The translations under genes were made by a program, and so were the position numbers. A DNA stretch of 64,000 bases from Rugalucina vietnamica (taxonomy: Eukaryota > Mollusca > Bivalvia > Lucinida > Lucinidae): assembly GCA_964017185.1 (NCBI GenBank), contig OZ024878.1, positions 4,774,151-4,838,150 of the forward strand, written 5' to 3'. The first letter of the stretch is position 1, and the number at the start of each line of letters is the position of its first letter. Shown here one piece after another: positions 1-11,306 of the stretch. The notes beneath the pieces were generated by a model. That model did no database searches. It saw only the letters and a program-made list of their open reading frames with translations, and was not told the origin of the DNA.

Positions 1-394
1 GCATCACGAGGCTCGCCAAGTGATGCCAAATTGTGACCCGAGGGACAGATTTGTCTATCCATACCTGACACGAATGATGGATTATTTTTCTTGCTCACCT
101 TAATGCAGCGAAAATTGTATTTTATACTATTTACCTAGAAAAATGATCAAATCGTGGCGTCCGCCATTTTGATTTAAAACGTTTTGACGTCATTGTGACG
201 TGTGCGCTTAGCGACGAAATTACTTGACGTCCTATACAACCAGTGTTAAAAAAGAACACTTGAACGCAGGGTGCGACCGGGGTGAGATAACGAGGGTGAG
301 ATAAAAATTTCTCACATGGGGTAAAATGTAGGATTTCTCTATCTGGTGTGCAAGAAAGAGGCTTCCTATACTAGAAAATGTGTTTATGAAACAC
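1..394. other. no gene seen
   Basis: AT-rich sequence with no convincing exon or repeat end. GGGTGAGATAA-type words near 280-305 look repeat-derived. Confidence 0.4.
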
Positions 395-1222
395 TATGCC
401 CCCAACTGGTAAGTCAGTTTCAAGATGTAAAAATGTCCAAAAAATGACTAAGTTCAAATTGTAAAAAAAGTGACAAAAATTAATCTGAGGAGTATATCCC
501 AACCACATGCATATCTTCAAAGCATGGTCACAATGTCTGCAAAGTTTCAAAAGTATCGGTATTAAATTGTAGGAGGAGTTGCACACACAAGGTACCCTCT
601 ATCCATTCACTAAAATGCCCGAAAAAATGACTAAGTTCAAATCGTGAAAAAAAATGACAAAAAATAATCCAAGGATTATATCCAAACCACATGCATATCT
701 TCAGATCATGCCCATAACACATGTAAAGTTTTAAATGAATTGGCATGAAACTGTAGGAGGAGTTGCGCACACAAGGTACCCACTGCCCATTCACTTTCAT
801 TGTGAAAATGCCCGAAAAATGGCTAAGTTCAAATTGCGAAAAAAGTGACAAAAATTAATCTGAGGATTATATCCAAACCACAAGCATATCTTCAAAGCAT
901 GGTCACAACATCTGTAAAGTTTCAAGAGAATCGGAATAAAACTGTAGGAGGAGTTGCGCACACAAGGTAGCCACTATCTATTCACTTAATCAAGAATTAA
1001 AAAGGGAAATAACTCTCACAGAATGGGCCCCTAGCCCCTTGAATTTACCTGAAAGAAAAAAAATATGGGTCCTCTTAATTTTCATGTACAAACTACATAC
1101 CAAATTTCAAGATCCTAGCTCTGACGGTTCCTGACCGAGTGCTCACGCATCACAGACTGACTCACTGCACGGACAGACCCAAACCAATATGCCCCCTCAA
1201 CTTCTTCGAAGTTGGGGGCATA
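395..1222 (+). mobile_element. HINE-like element, TATGCCCCC family
   Basis: The left end TATGCCCCCAACT (395-407) is matched in inverse by AGTTGGGGGCATA at 1210-1222. The 3' end is a hairpin (CAACTTC/GAAGTTG). The body holds three tandem copies of a roughly 185-190-bp unit, recognisable by AGGAGGAGTTGC at about 571, 755 and 946. Subterminal inverted repeats, a terminal hairpin and internal tandem repeats match Helentron-associated elements. The class is inferred from architecture; no helicase is present. Confidence 0.5.
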
Positions 1223-1267
1223 AAAATTTGACTGATTGGAGAAGTGGTTTCAGAGATGAAGATTTTT

Positions 1268-2143
1268 ATCGCACCTGCTTATAGCAGGGTGCGATATAGG
1301 AGTTCAAATTTCCGTCCGTCCGTACGTTCGTTCGTCCGTTCGTCCGTCAACATTTACGTCGAAGTTTAGTTTTCTCGACATCAGAGATAGCTGCGAGTCT
1401 GAAACCTTGCATAGTAATTGTCCCTGACATACCCTTCAAGCACGCACCTTAACCCGGTGCCCTTGACCTATATTTCATGGTCCACTGACTTTGAAAATTT
1501 TTACGTCGAAGTTTTGTCAACATTTACGTCGAAGTTTGGTTTTCTCGCCATCAGAGATAGCTGCGAGTCTGAAACCTTGCATAGTAATTGTCCTTGACAT
1601 ACCCTTCAAGCACGCACCTTAACCCAGTGCCCTTGACCTATATTTCACGGTCCACTGACTTTGAAAATTTTTACGTCGAAGTTTGGTTTTCTCGCCATCA
1701 GAGATAGCTGCGAGTCTGAAACCTTGCATAGTAATTGTCCTTGACATACCCTTCAAGCACGCACCTTGACCCGGTGCCCTTGACCTATATTTCACGGTCC
1801 ACTGACTTTGAAAATTTTTACGTCGAAGTTTGGTTTTCTCGCCATCAGAGATAGCTGCAAGTCTGAAACCTTGCATAGTAATTGTCCTTGACATACCCTT
1901 CAAGCACGCACCTTAACCCGGTGCCCTTGACCTATATTTCATGGTCCACTGACTTTGAAAATTTTTACGTCGAAGTTTGGTTTTCTCGACATCAGAGATA
2001 GCTGCGAGTCTGAAACCTTGCATAGTAATTGTCCTTGACATGCCCTTCAAGCACGCACCTTGACCCGGTGCCCTTGAACTATATTTCATGGTCTATTGAC
2101 TTTGCCCGATGCAGGTGCGATATCGACCTCCGCGGAGTTCTTG
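1268..2143 (+). mobile_element. HINE-like element, TATCGCACCTGC family
   Basis: The inverted ends TATCGCACCTGC (1268-1279) and GCAGGTGCGATA (2111-2122) are followed by a short terminal hairpin CTCCGCGGAG (2128-2137). TCCGTCCG/TTCG simple repeats follow the left end. Most of the interior is a tandem array, annotated separately. No coding sequence is recognised. Confidence 0.5.
1349..2103. repeat. 147-bp tandem array, about five units
   Basis: The phrase TTTTTACGTCGAAGTTTGG recurs with ends at 1510, 1680, 1827 and 1974. Two intervals are exactly 147 bp; the first is 170 bp because of an extra 23-bp piece. Units are almost identical. Long open frames here reflect the unit length being a multiple of three, not a gene. 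Confidence 0.8.
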
Positions 2144-2151
2144 TTGAATAT

Positions 2152-2681
2152 TATGGTTATACATGTATATTGCCCCTGGGAGGGGGGCAGACCAATCCAT
2201 GGGGTCCAATTTTTATCATAAACATAAATCTTCTGTCCATTTGCTCATTCCTAGCAAGTTTTCTGCCATTAAATGACATTTTCCTATTTTTTCCCATTCA
2301 AATGCATAGGCGACCTAAGTTGACTACCGTAAAAAAAGGTCAGGGTCATCCCAGGGTCATGATTTACATACTTTGTAGAGCTCCTTTCCCTGATGCATCA
2401 TGCCAGGTTTCAAAATCATAGGCCTTCTGGTTCTGGAGAAGAAGCAAGAAGAGTTATAAAGGTTTTTGCTATTTATAGCCATGGTGGTGATGTGACCTGG
2501 ACCACTTATATGTTTTTTCGATCCCCCTTCCTAAAGATGCTCCACATGAAGTTAGGCTTTGATTGGCCAGGCTGTTTTAGAGAAGATCTTTGAAATTGTG
2601 GACGACGGACAGAGGACTGATGGAGGACAGAGTATGGTCTTCCTAGAAGCTCACATTTTGAGCCTTTGGCTCAAGTGAGCT
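2152..2681 (-). mobile_element. AGCTCACCTGAGC HINE-like element, truncated
   Basis: Read on the minus strand it begins at 2681 with AGCTCACTTGAGCC and a hairpin partner, then a CCGTCGTCC-type tract, like the complete copies at 12606, 15012 and 28339. The far end is missing. Confidence 0.5.
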
Positions 2682-3120
2682 AAAAAAACATGAAAGTTTG
2701 GTATTAAAATTGTTGTTTGGAAATTGTGATAAGGATTTATTAATTTTGCAGCTGGCTTGTTTACATAAATACACTTGCTTCTGTAGTTAAACATGCTTAC
2801 AAAGGCAGCCACCTGTACATTACATAGCAATGTCAGAAAGCAACTGCATATAATAATTTCTCCCAAAAAGTTAATCACCGTAAATTTTCTTTGTCATATT
2901 TGCCTTTATAAGCAGGTGCTTTGCATCCTTGCCCTTTTTTAGTTTTGAGCACCTTTGCACAGTTTTGGCACATCATTTCATCATTTCCCTACCCCGTGAC
3001 CTTTATACACTTATAGACAGGTGGGCAGTTAAGTAGGTTTGGCACAGAAGCATTGCATGAAAAAGAATGATCTTATTGGCGGAATTAAAAGTTTCAAGAC
3101 TGATTTTCGTTTTTGTACAG
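2682..3120. other. intergenic or intronic, no repeat recognised
   Basis: No gene is seen until the splice acceptor (T-rich tract, then TGTACAG) that ends at 3120. Confidence 0.4.
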
Positions 3121-3256
3121 CATACGCTACCCTCCTTACACCCAGAAAAAGATGAATTTTATTGGTAAACTAATGAGGAAGAAGCTTAACAGGACTGGCG
3201 TTGCCTCATACATCCCATACTTTCTAGTCGGAACACTGATTGCTGTACTTTTCAAG
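3121..3256 (+). CDS. internal exon of an unrecognised membrane protein
   Basis: A 136-bp open exon sits between a good acceptor (T-rich, then TGTACAG at 3114-3120) and a donor AAG|GTAAAA. It enters in phase 2 and leaves in phase 0. It encodes a basic stretch (KKMNFIGKLMRKKLNRTG) and then a hydrophobic segment (SYIPYFLVGTLIAVLFK) that looks like one transmembrane helix with a basic cytosolic flank. The protein family is not recognised. A second plus-strand exon at 8635-8678 is in a compatible phase and may be the next exon. It could also be a chance open stretch, although splice signals, phase and composition together argue for a real exon. Confidence 0.5.
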
Positions 3257-3923
3257 GTAAAACACACTATTTATACAACTCATTTGTCAGATTTAATTCA
3301 ATGAGCCACCTGTCTATAATGGTTTTAGTGATAAATAACAATATTTTTGGGTTTATCATCCCCAAAAATATTCTAACAGAATATTGATTTTAGTATGTTT
3401 AATATGTAATATGCAAGCAAATGTGTGTCTGTTTGTTCATCCAAAAATCGTTATTATGTATAGGTAATTTGGTTTCATTTTAAAACAGCTTTATAGTCAA
3501 TTTCATAGCACTTTCATACTTTTCTGTATTTCGATCGTAATCGAAGTCACATGGTGCTTTGTCATGTGACTACTTCAACCAATCAAAACTATTCCCAAAC
3601 AATAGTGTTTGAGATCATTGTACATCTGTCAACAAAATTTGATGACATGTATCTTGGGAAAGAGGTGCGTTTAAAACTTCTAGCAGCAACAGTCATTCAC
3701 AATTATACATTAAAAGTTGCCACACTCGTTCGTTTTCTTCTAAAATTCAATACAATTTAAGATATAACAGCATTTATGTTTGTTTACTTTTGACACATTC
3801 AGAATGCTTTGTCAATTTCAAGGTCGCATAATGTCACAGTCACCATGACATCTTTCAGAATCCCGCAATATCATGATGAAATTGCTAAATACATACTATC
3901 AACAAAGAAATGCAAAATAATGT
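3257..3923. other. intron-like AT-rich sequence
   Basis: No exon, RNA gene or repeat boundary is seen. If 3121 and 8635 are consecutive exons this is intron. Confidence 0.35.
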
Positions 3924-4154
3924 GAGCCTGTGCATGAGAAAACCAACAATTTGGGTCTCCGACAAGGCCCGACACAAACCAGCCTGTACAGTCACAGAAG
4001 CAGACTAGAAGCTTGAAATTTCAGTTTTAAGAAGAAGAAGAGGGATTATACTATCCGTGTAGCGAAAACAAAGTCGCTGATCAGCTTCCCGCGAAGCTGA
4101 TCTGCGCCTTTGTTTTCGCCCAAGCATTTTGTTGGTTTTCTTATGCGGTGGCTC
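3924..4154 (+). mobile_element. palindromic MITE family A, copy 1
   Basis: The terminal inverted repeat begins GAGCCTGTGCATGAGAAAAC and ends with its complement through GTTTTCTTATGCGGTGGCTC. The centre is a hairpin bounded by GCGAAAACAAAG and CTTTGTTTTCGC. In this copy the apical loop is shortened. Thirteen copies lie in the window; no transposase is encoded. Confidence 0.85.
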
Positions 4155-4567
4155 ATTTTTTGTTTCTTCTGGAAGCTGTTTTGATTTGGAAATCGCTAAG
4201 TGGCTTTTGGCATGTTTAGGGGAAAGCAAAATTGCCTATAGTTATTGGTGATAAGCTACACTATTGAATGTTTGACTAATGTGAAATCATTTTTTTTGTT
4301 TATTTTTTTTTTTATTGACATGCCTCTTTCCTCTCAAAATAACAAATTTGTAGTGTGTAAATTTTGTTTTCAATTGCAGTTAATATCTAAATATTATTGA
4401 TGAAGTAGTAAGTCAGGTTAGTTAGCTTTATCATGGGGAAACTTCTTGTTGTAGAATTTCATAAAAGAAATAAGCGTGCATTCCCAGCTGTAATTCACCT
4501 ATGAATAATATCCAGAAGAGTGCCAAATCTATTTTCTGATATTGCAGCCCAAAAATCCAAATTTCTG

Positions 4568-4636
4568 GATGCTGTTTTAATGTCTCCAAGAAGCCCTTCG
4601 GGCTTCACAGGAAGGGATTCACAGACATTAAAACAG
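4568..4636. repeat. isolated palindrome
   Basis: GCTGTTTTAATGTCT is matched in inverse by AGACATTAAAACAGC, with an inner hairpin GAAGCCC/GGGCTTC. It resembles the core of a MITE without clear outer ends. Confidence 0.6.
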
Positions 4637-4847
4637 CCCAATGTTTTTTCATCATCCAGTGAAAGCTAAAATCTGAATTTCATTCCTTAAGAATTTTCCC
4701 ATGACTTGGCATGAATATTGTGAACAAATTGCAAAAGATAGTAACCAATACTTGTCAAGAACTGCTTTTGATTTGATGTTTCGGAAATGTTTTTTTTTTC
4801 ATCAGAATATTCAATAAAATCAAACCAATAATTACCAAAGCATAAAT

Positions 4848-5080
4848 GAGCCGCGGCATGGGAAAACCAACAATTTGCATATGCGAAAACAAAGGCGCAG
4901 ACCAGCTTCGCTTTACCGCGAAGCTGATCAGCGCCTTTGTTTTCGCTGCACAGATAGTACTATCCTTCTTCTTCTAAAACCTGAAATTTCAAGCCTCTGA
5001 CCATCTTCTGTGACTGTACAGCCCGGTCTGTGTCGCACCTGGTCGGAATCCAAATTGTTGACTTTCTCACACACAGGCTC
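4848..5080 (-). mobile_element. palindromic MITE family A, copy 2
   Basis: Inverted orientation, shown by the order GCGCAGA... then ...ATCAGCGCC around the apex. Left end GAGCCGCGGCATGGGAAAAC. The right end is degenerate. Confidence 0.8.
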
Positions 5081-5900
5081 AAATGTAATATTTAGTCTAT
5101 CAGTTCATGTTGTAAATTACAGAGTGGATTCTAGAGCGCGGGAGTGTGAAAATCCCGCTTATTTTGTAATTTTGGCGCTAAATTGTGATCTTGGTGCGCC
5201 GACGATCCCGCAAAGTACCGAGAAATGGCGCATTTTTGTTAGTTTTGTGCGTATTGTGGTTCTTTTCAGTACCATTGTTGTTGTTGTATCGTAGAGCTCC
5301 GCCGCTGACTTTTCGGCGCACCCGGATAAACCGGTAAAATTGTTTGGGCGAGTAAGAATGAAAGTTTTTTTACTAAAACTAAGTTTGAGTGTAACTATAC
5401 AGTTTTACAGTTTTGTGAACTCCTTCACCAGTGTCAATCTTTCACTACTAGTCTATAGTGTATTTTTCTGTGTATATACAGTGTCACAAGCACAAATAAG
5501 TGAAAATAAAGTTTTAAAGTTTTAAAAGAACCCTTCACCAATGCACTCTCCTGATAGCTGTTTAGAATCGACGCTATTCTGGCTTTTTCAGACCTTTAAT
5601 GGCCCGACACAGGACTGCAGTATTTCAGAAAACTACAGCCGGTACAGCGTTTAAGGTCAGCTTTCCTTATAAAACAATTTCCACAATAGTCGGGAGAGTT
5701 ATAATCATCCGTGGTATCTCGAAATACGAAACAGTCCAAGGATTGCTCTCTTTCCGGACTCGAGACTAAAGGAGTAGTTAATTTCCGTTCTTTTCCGCTA
5801 ATTTCCGTCGATCACGTGGTCCGAGATTTGACAATTCTATTGGCTGAGACGGTTAACGCATGCACATATGTTTGTCTTCTTTCACTTTCGTTGACACAAG
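5081..5900. other. promoter-like stretch, no gene assigned
   Basis: Contains locally GC-richer sequence (5130-5340) and, at 5810-5900, GATCACGTGG (E-box) and ATTGGCTGAG (inverted CCAAT-like) just before the ATG at 5901. These are consistent with a promoter, but this is inference. Confidence 0.3.
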
Positions 5901-6092
5901 ATGGAGTCGAGATTTATTCTTTCTTGGCTTGCGATAACTAAAAGGCAGGAAATCGGCGTTGATGAGGCTGAGACGTCCGGTGCCACAGCCCCCGAATGTT
6001 TCCCTGAACATACCCAAGACCCACCGAAAAGGAAACGAAAGTTTGACTTCTTGTTTCGGAAGAAATGGCTTGAAAATATGTCATTTCTTTGA
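5901..6092 (+). CDS. small ORF or first exon, basic-rich
   Basis: A 63-residue open frame with an ATG that follows promoter-like CACGTG and CCAAT-like boxes. The last third is strongly basic (PPKRKRKFDFLFRKKWLEN). A KRKF...KKWLE pattern is common at the N-terminus of animal MYM/BED-type zinc-finger and hAT-derived proteins, ahead of the first finger. No finger follows in frame; the stop comes after MSFL. It may be a truncated or decayed gene of that class, or a first exon whose end is not obvious. Confidence 0.35.
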   Translation: MESRFILSWLAITKRQEIGVDEAETSGATAPECFPEHTQDPPKRKRKFDFLFRKKWLENMSFL

Positions 6093-6488
6093 AATTGAAA
6101 TACATAGAGTTTGTCCGACGGACGAGTTAACAATAGCTAGAAGAATCGAAATGCTCTGACAGAGGAATGTACCAACTACCGCAAAAGTAATTATATCAGT
6201 TATTGAATGACTCTGGCGAAAACGATGTCAAAACATTTATTGAAGGCACTAATTTTCATGACGTTTCTTCCTGTTTTGTTATTTTTGAGTTGTTTCCCTT
6301 GTTTTTACTTTAATAGTTTACGAAGATGAAAGCTTTTTTTATTAGTGTGTATTCAATAATATTACTCACAAGGAAAAGGGAAACAATATAACAAAATGCC
6401 CCAACAGGAAGTCCAGAGAAAACAGTGCAGACTCAGAGCAGCAGACAGTCAATAGACTTTGAACTTTGTTATGACTTACACCCAAATG
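6093..6488. other. no gene seen
   Basis: AT-rich sequence with no splice-supported exon. It ends at the target duplication of the next element. Confidence 0.35.
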
Positions 6489-6883
6489 GCTTGAAAGAAT
6501 CCGGGTCGTTTCGGCCCTGGGTCGTTTCGGCCTGAGTCGTTTCGGCCTGGGTCGTTTCGGCCAATTTTGGGGGTGGGTCGTTTCGGCCTTGGTAGGTGGG
6601 TCGTTTCGGCCAATTTTCTGGGTGAGTCGATTCGGCCCTTAGTCGTTTCGGCCAAAGTATATGGAAATCTTCAGGTAAGTAATAACTCAAAGATAAATCG
6701 ATCTTCTTGAGTACATGCGTTTTCGTGGACATATACATGTACATGATGTATGCATGTGGGATGTTTTGAAAGTATTGTAGTCACAGTTCTAGCCTCACAT
6801 ATTCTTAGTGTCTCGGAAAGAAGTTCCCATTAACATTTAATGATTAGTACTGGCGATAGAAAGGATTGATAGGGTTGAGGGGA

Positions 6884-6950
6884 TGAATGAATGAATGAAT
6901 GAATGAATGAATGAATGAATGAATGAATGAATGAATGAATGAATGAGATT

Positions 6951-7036
<86 letters not shown>
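6884..7036. repeat. (GAAT)n and (GATA)n microsatellites
   Basis: Roughly fifteen GAAT units are followed directly by about twenty GATA units. Both lie inside foldback-like element I. Open frames here are repeat artefacts. Confidence 0.95.
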
Positions 7037-7037
<1 letters not shown>

Positions 7038-7255
7038 TGTACAATTAAACTAAACATGTAGTTATGAAATAGTCGGCAATTGCAAGGGAAAATTTTTCAG
7101 TGATGCACCGGCTGTCGGTGATCTAATTATAAGGGTGATTAACAAGGTGTGAAAACTCGTGTCTGTAATCAGCAATGCTAGTCCATGGTGATTGATTATT
7201 AATGTACTCAATTTTAAAAGGCGTGAAAACGTGTGCTTGTCAATTTAATTTGAGT

Positions 7256-7468
7256 CTACGCATGAATAAAAACAACAGTTTTGGAATCCGACCAGGTCCA
7301 TCACAAACCAGCCTGTACAGTCACATAAGCAGGCCAGTCTTGAAATTTTGGATTTAAGAAGAAGAATGATTGTACTATCTTTGTAGCGAAAACAAAAGCG
7401 CTGATCAGCTGTGCAGTTACCTGCGCCTTTGTTTTCGCCTATGCATATTGTTGGTTTTCTTATGCGAC
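7256..7468 (+). mobile_element. palindromic MITE family A, copy 3 (degenerate)
   Basis: Recognised by GCGAAAACAAAAGCGCTGAT and CTGCGCCTTTGTTTTCGC, with the right half of the apex deleted. It lies inside foldback-like element I. Confidence 0.75.
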
Positions 7469-7804
7469 TTTGGAAAAAGATTTTAAATACCGTTAAAATG
7501 GTAGCTTTAAAAAGTTATGAAAAAACTCAAATTTTGTTACAGCTGAATCTTTAAGTTTGAACGTCAAATTCTATTAGATACATGTACTATGTTTACAGAT
7601 TTTATATAGACTTCTTAGAATTCTCTGAGATGGGATTGTTAAGTTGCTGTAAAAAATCAGGCCGAAACGACTCACCAAAATTGGCCGAAACGACCCAGGG
7701 CCGAATCGACTCAGGCCGAAACGACCCAGGCCGAAACGACCCACGGCCGAAACGACTCAAGGCCGAAACGACTCACGGCCGAAACGACCCGTTACCGCTT
7801 GAAA

Positions 7805-8260
7805 TATTAAAATGTGCATATTCATTTTTAATTGACCATTAGCATTTGGTACATCTATTTGGCTTCTTGATGATTTGTGAAGTCTGTAACTAACTGCTGT
7901 TGGTTAAACACAAGAGGTGACCATTCATGTAAATCTTCCTGAGAAAATGCCGACTGGTATGGTACCTTACTTGATTCAACATTGGCCCCTTTTTGAGAGT
8001 GTGAGGGGGGAATTGGCCCATCTTTACAAAATCCTAGAATCCACTCTGTAAAAGAAGTGCTATAAAGAGGTTGTAGTGTGTATACTGTTCAGTTTATCAT
8101 CTCCTCCTTACCCTCTTATTCCTACTTTTACTATCACATTACACATTTTCCCATCTCCCATTTTTTCCTATTAAATTTTAACTATTTTTTCAACAAAAGT
8201 TCCTTGAAAGCCTGAACAAGAATTCTGTCTTGTTTATATTGTCATTGAACAAATAAAATT
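7805..8260. other. no gene seen
   Basis: Pyrimidine-rich AT sequence with no exon or repeat end recognised. Confidence 0.3.
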
Positions 8261-8494
8261 GAGCCGCCTTGTGGGAAAACCAACAATATGGTTTCCGAAC
8301 AGGTCGGACACAAACCGGACTGTAACAGCACAGAAGACAGCTAGAAGCTTGAAATTTCGGATTTAAGAAGAAGAGGAATTGTACTTTCTGAGTAGCGAAA
8401 ACAAAGGCGCTGATCAGCTTCGCGGTTACCGCGAAGCTGATCTGCGCCTTTGTTTTCGCCTATGCAGATTGTTGGTTTTCCCATGTGGCGGCTC
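8261..8494 (+). mobile_element. palindromic MITE family A, copy 4 (intact)
   Basis: Full inverted ends GAGCCGCCTTGTGGGAAAAC and GTTTTCCCATGTGGCGGCTC. The apex CTTCGCGGTTACCGCGAAG pairs perfectly. Confidence 0.9.
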
Positions 8495-8634
8495 AATTAT
8501 TATATGAAAGTTGATCAGAAGCGCGATCTCTTTGACCATGCCGGTTTAACTCTAACCTTCCTGCAGCAATTATACTATGTCAGAGGTAAAGTGGCACTGT
8601 CAAATAGAAACAATAATAACATTTCTTTTTCCAG

Positions 8635-8678
8635 ATGTTTCTTGGCTGGTACCCGAATACAGTGTCATCAGTTACAGG
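8635..8678 (+). CDS. candidate 44-bp exon following the exon at 3121
   Basis: A strong acceptor (ATTTCTTTTTCCAG) precedes it and GG|GTAATA follows. Read in phase 0, matching the end of the exon at 3256, it encodes MFLGWYPNTVSSVT and leaves in phase 2. The residues suit continuation of a membrane protein. Linking the two exons is inference; they are 5.4 kb apart with two MITEs and a foldback-like element between. Confidence 0.35.
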
Positions 8679-9037
8679 GTAATAATAGCTACGGCAAAAC
8701 ACATGACATTCAGTTTACTGATGGACTATTTTGAAAATTTCTGGTGCTGTCTTAGAAATAAGACATTTTGTATCAAACTACTGTAAATTTGCAGATTATT
8801 TCGAAAACTTTTCATCTCCGAGCTATAGGCGAGTTCATGAGCAGGCATTGATGCAGTCTACAAAGCTTATAGTAAGTTTTATTAGCAAAAAACATTTAAT
8901 TAGGAGGCAACAAATTCACAAGTATTCAATGAAATTAAATTGTTGCAAACATTTCCAAATTTACAGTAGTACATTTATATCTTGTAAGTATTCCTGCTAG
9001 AGGCATTGATGCCTTCCCACTCACCATGCCCACATTT

Positions 9038-9271
9038 GAGCCGCCTCGTGGGAAAACCAACAATGTGGTTTCCGAACAGGTCTGACACAAACCGACCTGT
9101 AGAGTCACAGAAAAGAGCTAGAAGCTTGAAATTTTGGAGTTAAGTAGAGGAGGAATTGTACTGTCCGAGTAGCGAAAACAAAGGCGCTGATCAGCTTCGC
9201 GGTTACCGCGAAGCTGATCTGCGCCTTTGTTTTCGCCTATGCAGATTGTTTGTTTTTCCATGAGGCGGCTC
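9038..9271 (+). mobile_element. palindromic MITE family A, copy 5 (intact)
   Basis: Near-identical to copy 4, with ends GAGCCGCCTCGTGGGAAAAC and TTTTTCCATGAGGCGGCTC. Confidence 0.9.
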
Positions 9272-10183
9272 ATTTATTGCTGTATTTAGTTTTGGGATGA
9301 GAAATTCAGTTTTTAAGTTTCTAGTTATTTGTGAACTCAGGACAAGCAGCTTTATATGGATATGGTCAGTGGGATTGACATTGTTGACAGGTTTAGTTTT
9401 AGTAAAATTTTCATATTGATAGTGAATATGCAAATTGTGTAATGTACGCAAATTGTGTTATGCTGTTATGTATGCATATGAGTTATGTTGTTATGTATGG
9501 ATATATGCACATAATGACACTTATGCTTAGAAAATCATGATACTTTTATGGAAAATGGTATCTTCAAATGTTATTCAAGAATTGAAAAGGATGTAATTAA
9601 TAGCAAACTATCCATTTACAGTTCTTTTCAATGAAACTTTGAATGTAGCATGGAAGGTCTTTTCTTTAATCATTTGTTTCTTGATTTTTTTAGTGCTCTC
9701 AATAGTGCTAGTACTGTATCTTATCAAATATGCTTTTATAGTGTATGTTTACATACTTGTTTTTAAAAGAATGAGCTCTGGAAAAAGTTTAGACTGTCTC
9801 AATGAAATTGGTTTATGATGACACCCTGTATATATATGTAACTTGGATGCATAACTATTCACAAGATGATTGGGCTAATCTGACCACCAAGAAATTGAAG
9901 AAAAAAAAATATTCCTATAAAATAAATATATAAATAAACAAACAAAAGTGATCTGTTTGTGTTTGTTGACATTATATTTGATAATTCATTATTATTATTT
10001 TTAATAAATTGATTTATATTCTGACAATGTATGAAAAAGTGATCATGTCACCCTGCCAAATACTTTTGCTTTACATAGATGCCCTGAACAAGAATTTTAT
10101 TTAGCCATGTCAAAAGAAAACCAGCATGAAGAAAATCTGTCATTTGGATTTCTGACCAGAGTAGACACAAACCTTGTTCATCG
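9272..10183. other. no gene; MITE A half-copy at its end
   Basis: AT-rich. At about 10103-10175 CAAAAGAAAACCAGCATG and a TTTCTGACCAG...GACACAAACC motif look like the left half of a family A MITE, lost by truncation. Confidence 0.35.
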
Positions 10184-10413
10184 TTTAACCCATATTTGAC
10201 GAATGGATTCTCCCATCATTATCAATTGAGTCCACTTTCATTTTTAGGGGTTTTAGGAGTGATTTTTATTTTTATCTCATTTTTCAATGAAATTTCTCTG
10301 TGCAAACAGAATAGCCCCAGATGGGACGCCGCATCTGCGGTGCGGCGTCACATCTGGGGCTATGCTGTTTGCCTATGTCCCACAAAAAGGATGTCTGGCT
10401 TATATGAGTTAAA
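10184..10413. mobile_element. palindromic MITE family C
   Basis: Ends TTTAACCCATAT and ATATGAGTTAAA are imperfect inverted repeats. The interior carries a large hairpin (10301-10373) with arms GCAAACAGAATAGCCCCAGA and its complement, and an apex GACGCCGCA/TGCGGCGTC. Confidence 0.75.
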
Positions 10414-10739
10414 AGGAAGAATGCTACGAGTAACAATTTCATGAAGTGTCAGGAAACAAAGTCCATGTTTGCTATCGTTTGTGTACATGTCATATGATAG
10501 AGATTGTTCAAATTGTACCAATTTCAGAAACCAGGAATTTCTACTTTCATTATAAAGAAGACATTTTTGAAATCAAACCTATCATATGCACTGTGGTTTG
10601 ATATTTTTTACCAATATGGGCTTTTAGAAATGCAGTATATATAGTGTAGAATTTATACAGGATAGTTTGAATACTGCATATGATTAGATTTGTTAAACAA
10701 GTCAAAACAACTAGGGTAAACAGCACCTTATAATTTCCA

Positions 10740-11017
10740 CATCAGGAAAACATATCCGTGTAATGTATACCCCCTTGAACCCCAATTTTATATAGAAAAC
10801 CTGGGGTTTGCAGGGGTATGCCTATTTTTCTTATTTTTGCTCCAAAACATAGATTGTGGGTACTCGTTAGAACCGCCTCGGCGAGGCGATTCTAACGTGT
10901 ACCCACAATCTATGTTTTGAGCAAAAATAAGAAAAATATCAAAAATTTTCTACTGAAAATTTTCATTTTTACAACTTATAAAATCTCTGTATATTGCATG
11001 GGCATGTTTTCGTACTG
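10740..11017 (+). mobile_element. palindromic MITE family B, copy a
   Basis: Starts ATCAGGAAAACATATCCGTG and ends GCATGGGCATGTTTTCG. The central palindrome has arms TTGCTCCAAAACATAGATTG and CAATCTATGTTTTGAGCAA around CGCCTCGGCGAGGCG. A GGGGTATACC...GTATACCCCC motif lies on the left side. Confidence 0.85.
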
Positions 11018-11306
11018 CAAACATTGGTTCAGTCCTACCTGTTAAATTTACCTGTGACATATACAAAATTGATAGCTTACTAGAGAGTAATATGAAAATA
11101 AAGTTTTCTGATGGCATAGCTTAATGTTTATTATACTTTTCAGTATTCAGTAGTTTACATTTTCCATGTTGTTTTATTGCGAAATTTCTGTCAACATATA
11201 TACAGACATGAATATATAGTAACTAAATATGAGACAAGGATAAATATGAGACAAGGAAAAGGCAATTATAGGCCTAGCCTACGCCTAATCGTTGTCTCAT
11301 ATTTAT

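Larger units (their letters stand above)
6489..7804. mobile_element. foldback-like element I with word-array inverted repeats
   Basis: The element proper is 6497-7796 (1300 bp), flanked by an 8-bp direct duplication GCTTGAAA (6489-6496 and 7797-7804). The left arm (about 6503-6655) holds eight copies of GGGTCGTTTCGGCC-like words separated by 1-12 variable bases. The right arm (about 7660-7790) holds the inverse, GGCCGAAACGACYC. This is the design of foldback elements, whose inverted repeats are built from short tandem words. The interior has no gene but holds microsatellites and a family A MITE. A second element of the same design lies at 28876-30269. Confidence 0.75.

Noticed and set aside
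1619-1903. Repetitive minus-strand open frame over the 147-bp array
   Set aside because: Unit length is a multiple of three, so a stop-free unit stays open; no gene signals.
6830-7057. Serine/isoleucine repeat proteins
   Set aside because: Translation of GATA and GAAT microsatellites.
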